Shown here in pieces: positions 62,821 through 64,000 of a stretch of DNA of 64,000 nucleotides; positions within the stretch are counted from its first letter, which is position 1, and each line of letters begins with the position of its first letter. The notes beneath the pieces are model-generated. The model had not been told where the DNA came from. It was given only the letters and a program-made list of their open reading frames with translations, and made no database searches. Origin of the DNA: Pseudomonas putida. Its GTDB lineage: Bacteria > Pseudomonadota > Gammaproteobacteria > Pseudomonadales > Pseudomonadaceae. Both the position numbers and the translations under genes were made by a program. Where the stretch lies: positions 806,001-870,000 of the forward strand of contig NZ_CP011789.1 of the NCBI RefSeq assembly GCF_001636055.1, given 5' to 3'.

Positions 62821-64000
<1,180 letters not shown>

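Overview
The window is a GC-rich stretch of a fluorescent-pseudomonad chromosome, closest in feel to the Pseudomonas putida group. The evidence is P. putida-type REP palindromes (paired inverted copies around a TTCGCGGGCAAGCCCGCTCC core) in many intergenic gaps, a GbdR/CdhR-controlled glycine betaine and carnitine catabolic region, and gene-dense operons with many 4-nt ATGA overlaps. No phage, IS element, CRISPR array or rRNA is visible. One tRNA-Phe is present. Both ends cut genes: the tail of pckA on the left and a glyA lacking its C-terminus on the right.

Layout. 0-9.4 kb: pckA tail, a hot-dog thioesterase, a NarL-type response regulator with a CheR-like methyltransferase, a glycine-zipper lipid/outer-membrane-type protein, an FdhF/YdeP-type molybdoenzyme with fdhD, a BON-LysM protein, yrfG-type HAD phosphatase, and nudE-cysQ. 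9.4-19.6 kb: a minus-strand run in which an eight-gene sugar/polysaccharide-type operon (WbqC-like, methyltransferase, epimerase, ATP-grasp, phosphoesterase, DegT aminotransferase, rfbC, rfbD) is followed closely by a DctB/DctD-type two-component system and a thioesterase. 19.9-24.2 kb: a 966-residue kinase/M23-like/aminotransferase fusion and agmatine deiminase. 24.3-29.7 kb: a small conserved-looking ORF, ppk2, tRNA-Phe, yggX-mutY-asmA. 30.2-35.1 kb: an OFA-family transporter and hisB-hisH-DUF2164-hisA-hisF.

35.2-64 kb is a near-continuous quaternary-amine module. It holds cbcXWV (choline/betaine/carnitine uptake), sdaA/sdaB-type serine dehydratase, gbdR, the carnitine genes (thioesterase, cdhA, cdhC, caiX, cdhR), the dimethylglycine demethylase operon (dipeptidase-like, DUF5943, dgcA, dgcB, etfA- and etfB-like), the divergent gbcA/gbcB glycine betaine monooxygenase, a chemoreceptor, a coiled-coil/ZapA-like pair, L-threonine aldolase and glyA. 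Carnitine is oxidised towards betaine, betaine is demethylated through dimethylglycine to sarcosine/glycine, glycine and C1 units become serine (GlyA), and serine dehydratase yields pyruvate.

The most unusual signal is non-coding. The 0.78-kb gap between the etfB-like gene and gbcA (55469-56246) carries about 3.5 imperfect copies of a module made of a DnaA box, a TTTGA/TCAAA palindrome and TGATCA sites, far from any dnaA gene. Further observations are an orphan strong terminator that implies an unannotated small RNA at about 42.13-42.25 kb, and 20-21-bp-spaced TGTCGC-type direct repeats shared by four promoters of the betaine/carnitine region.
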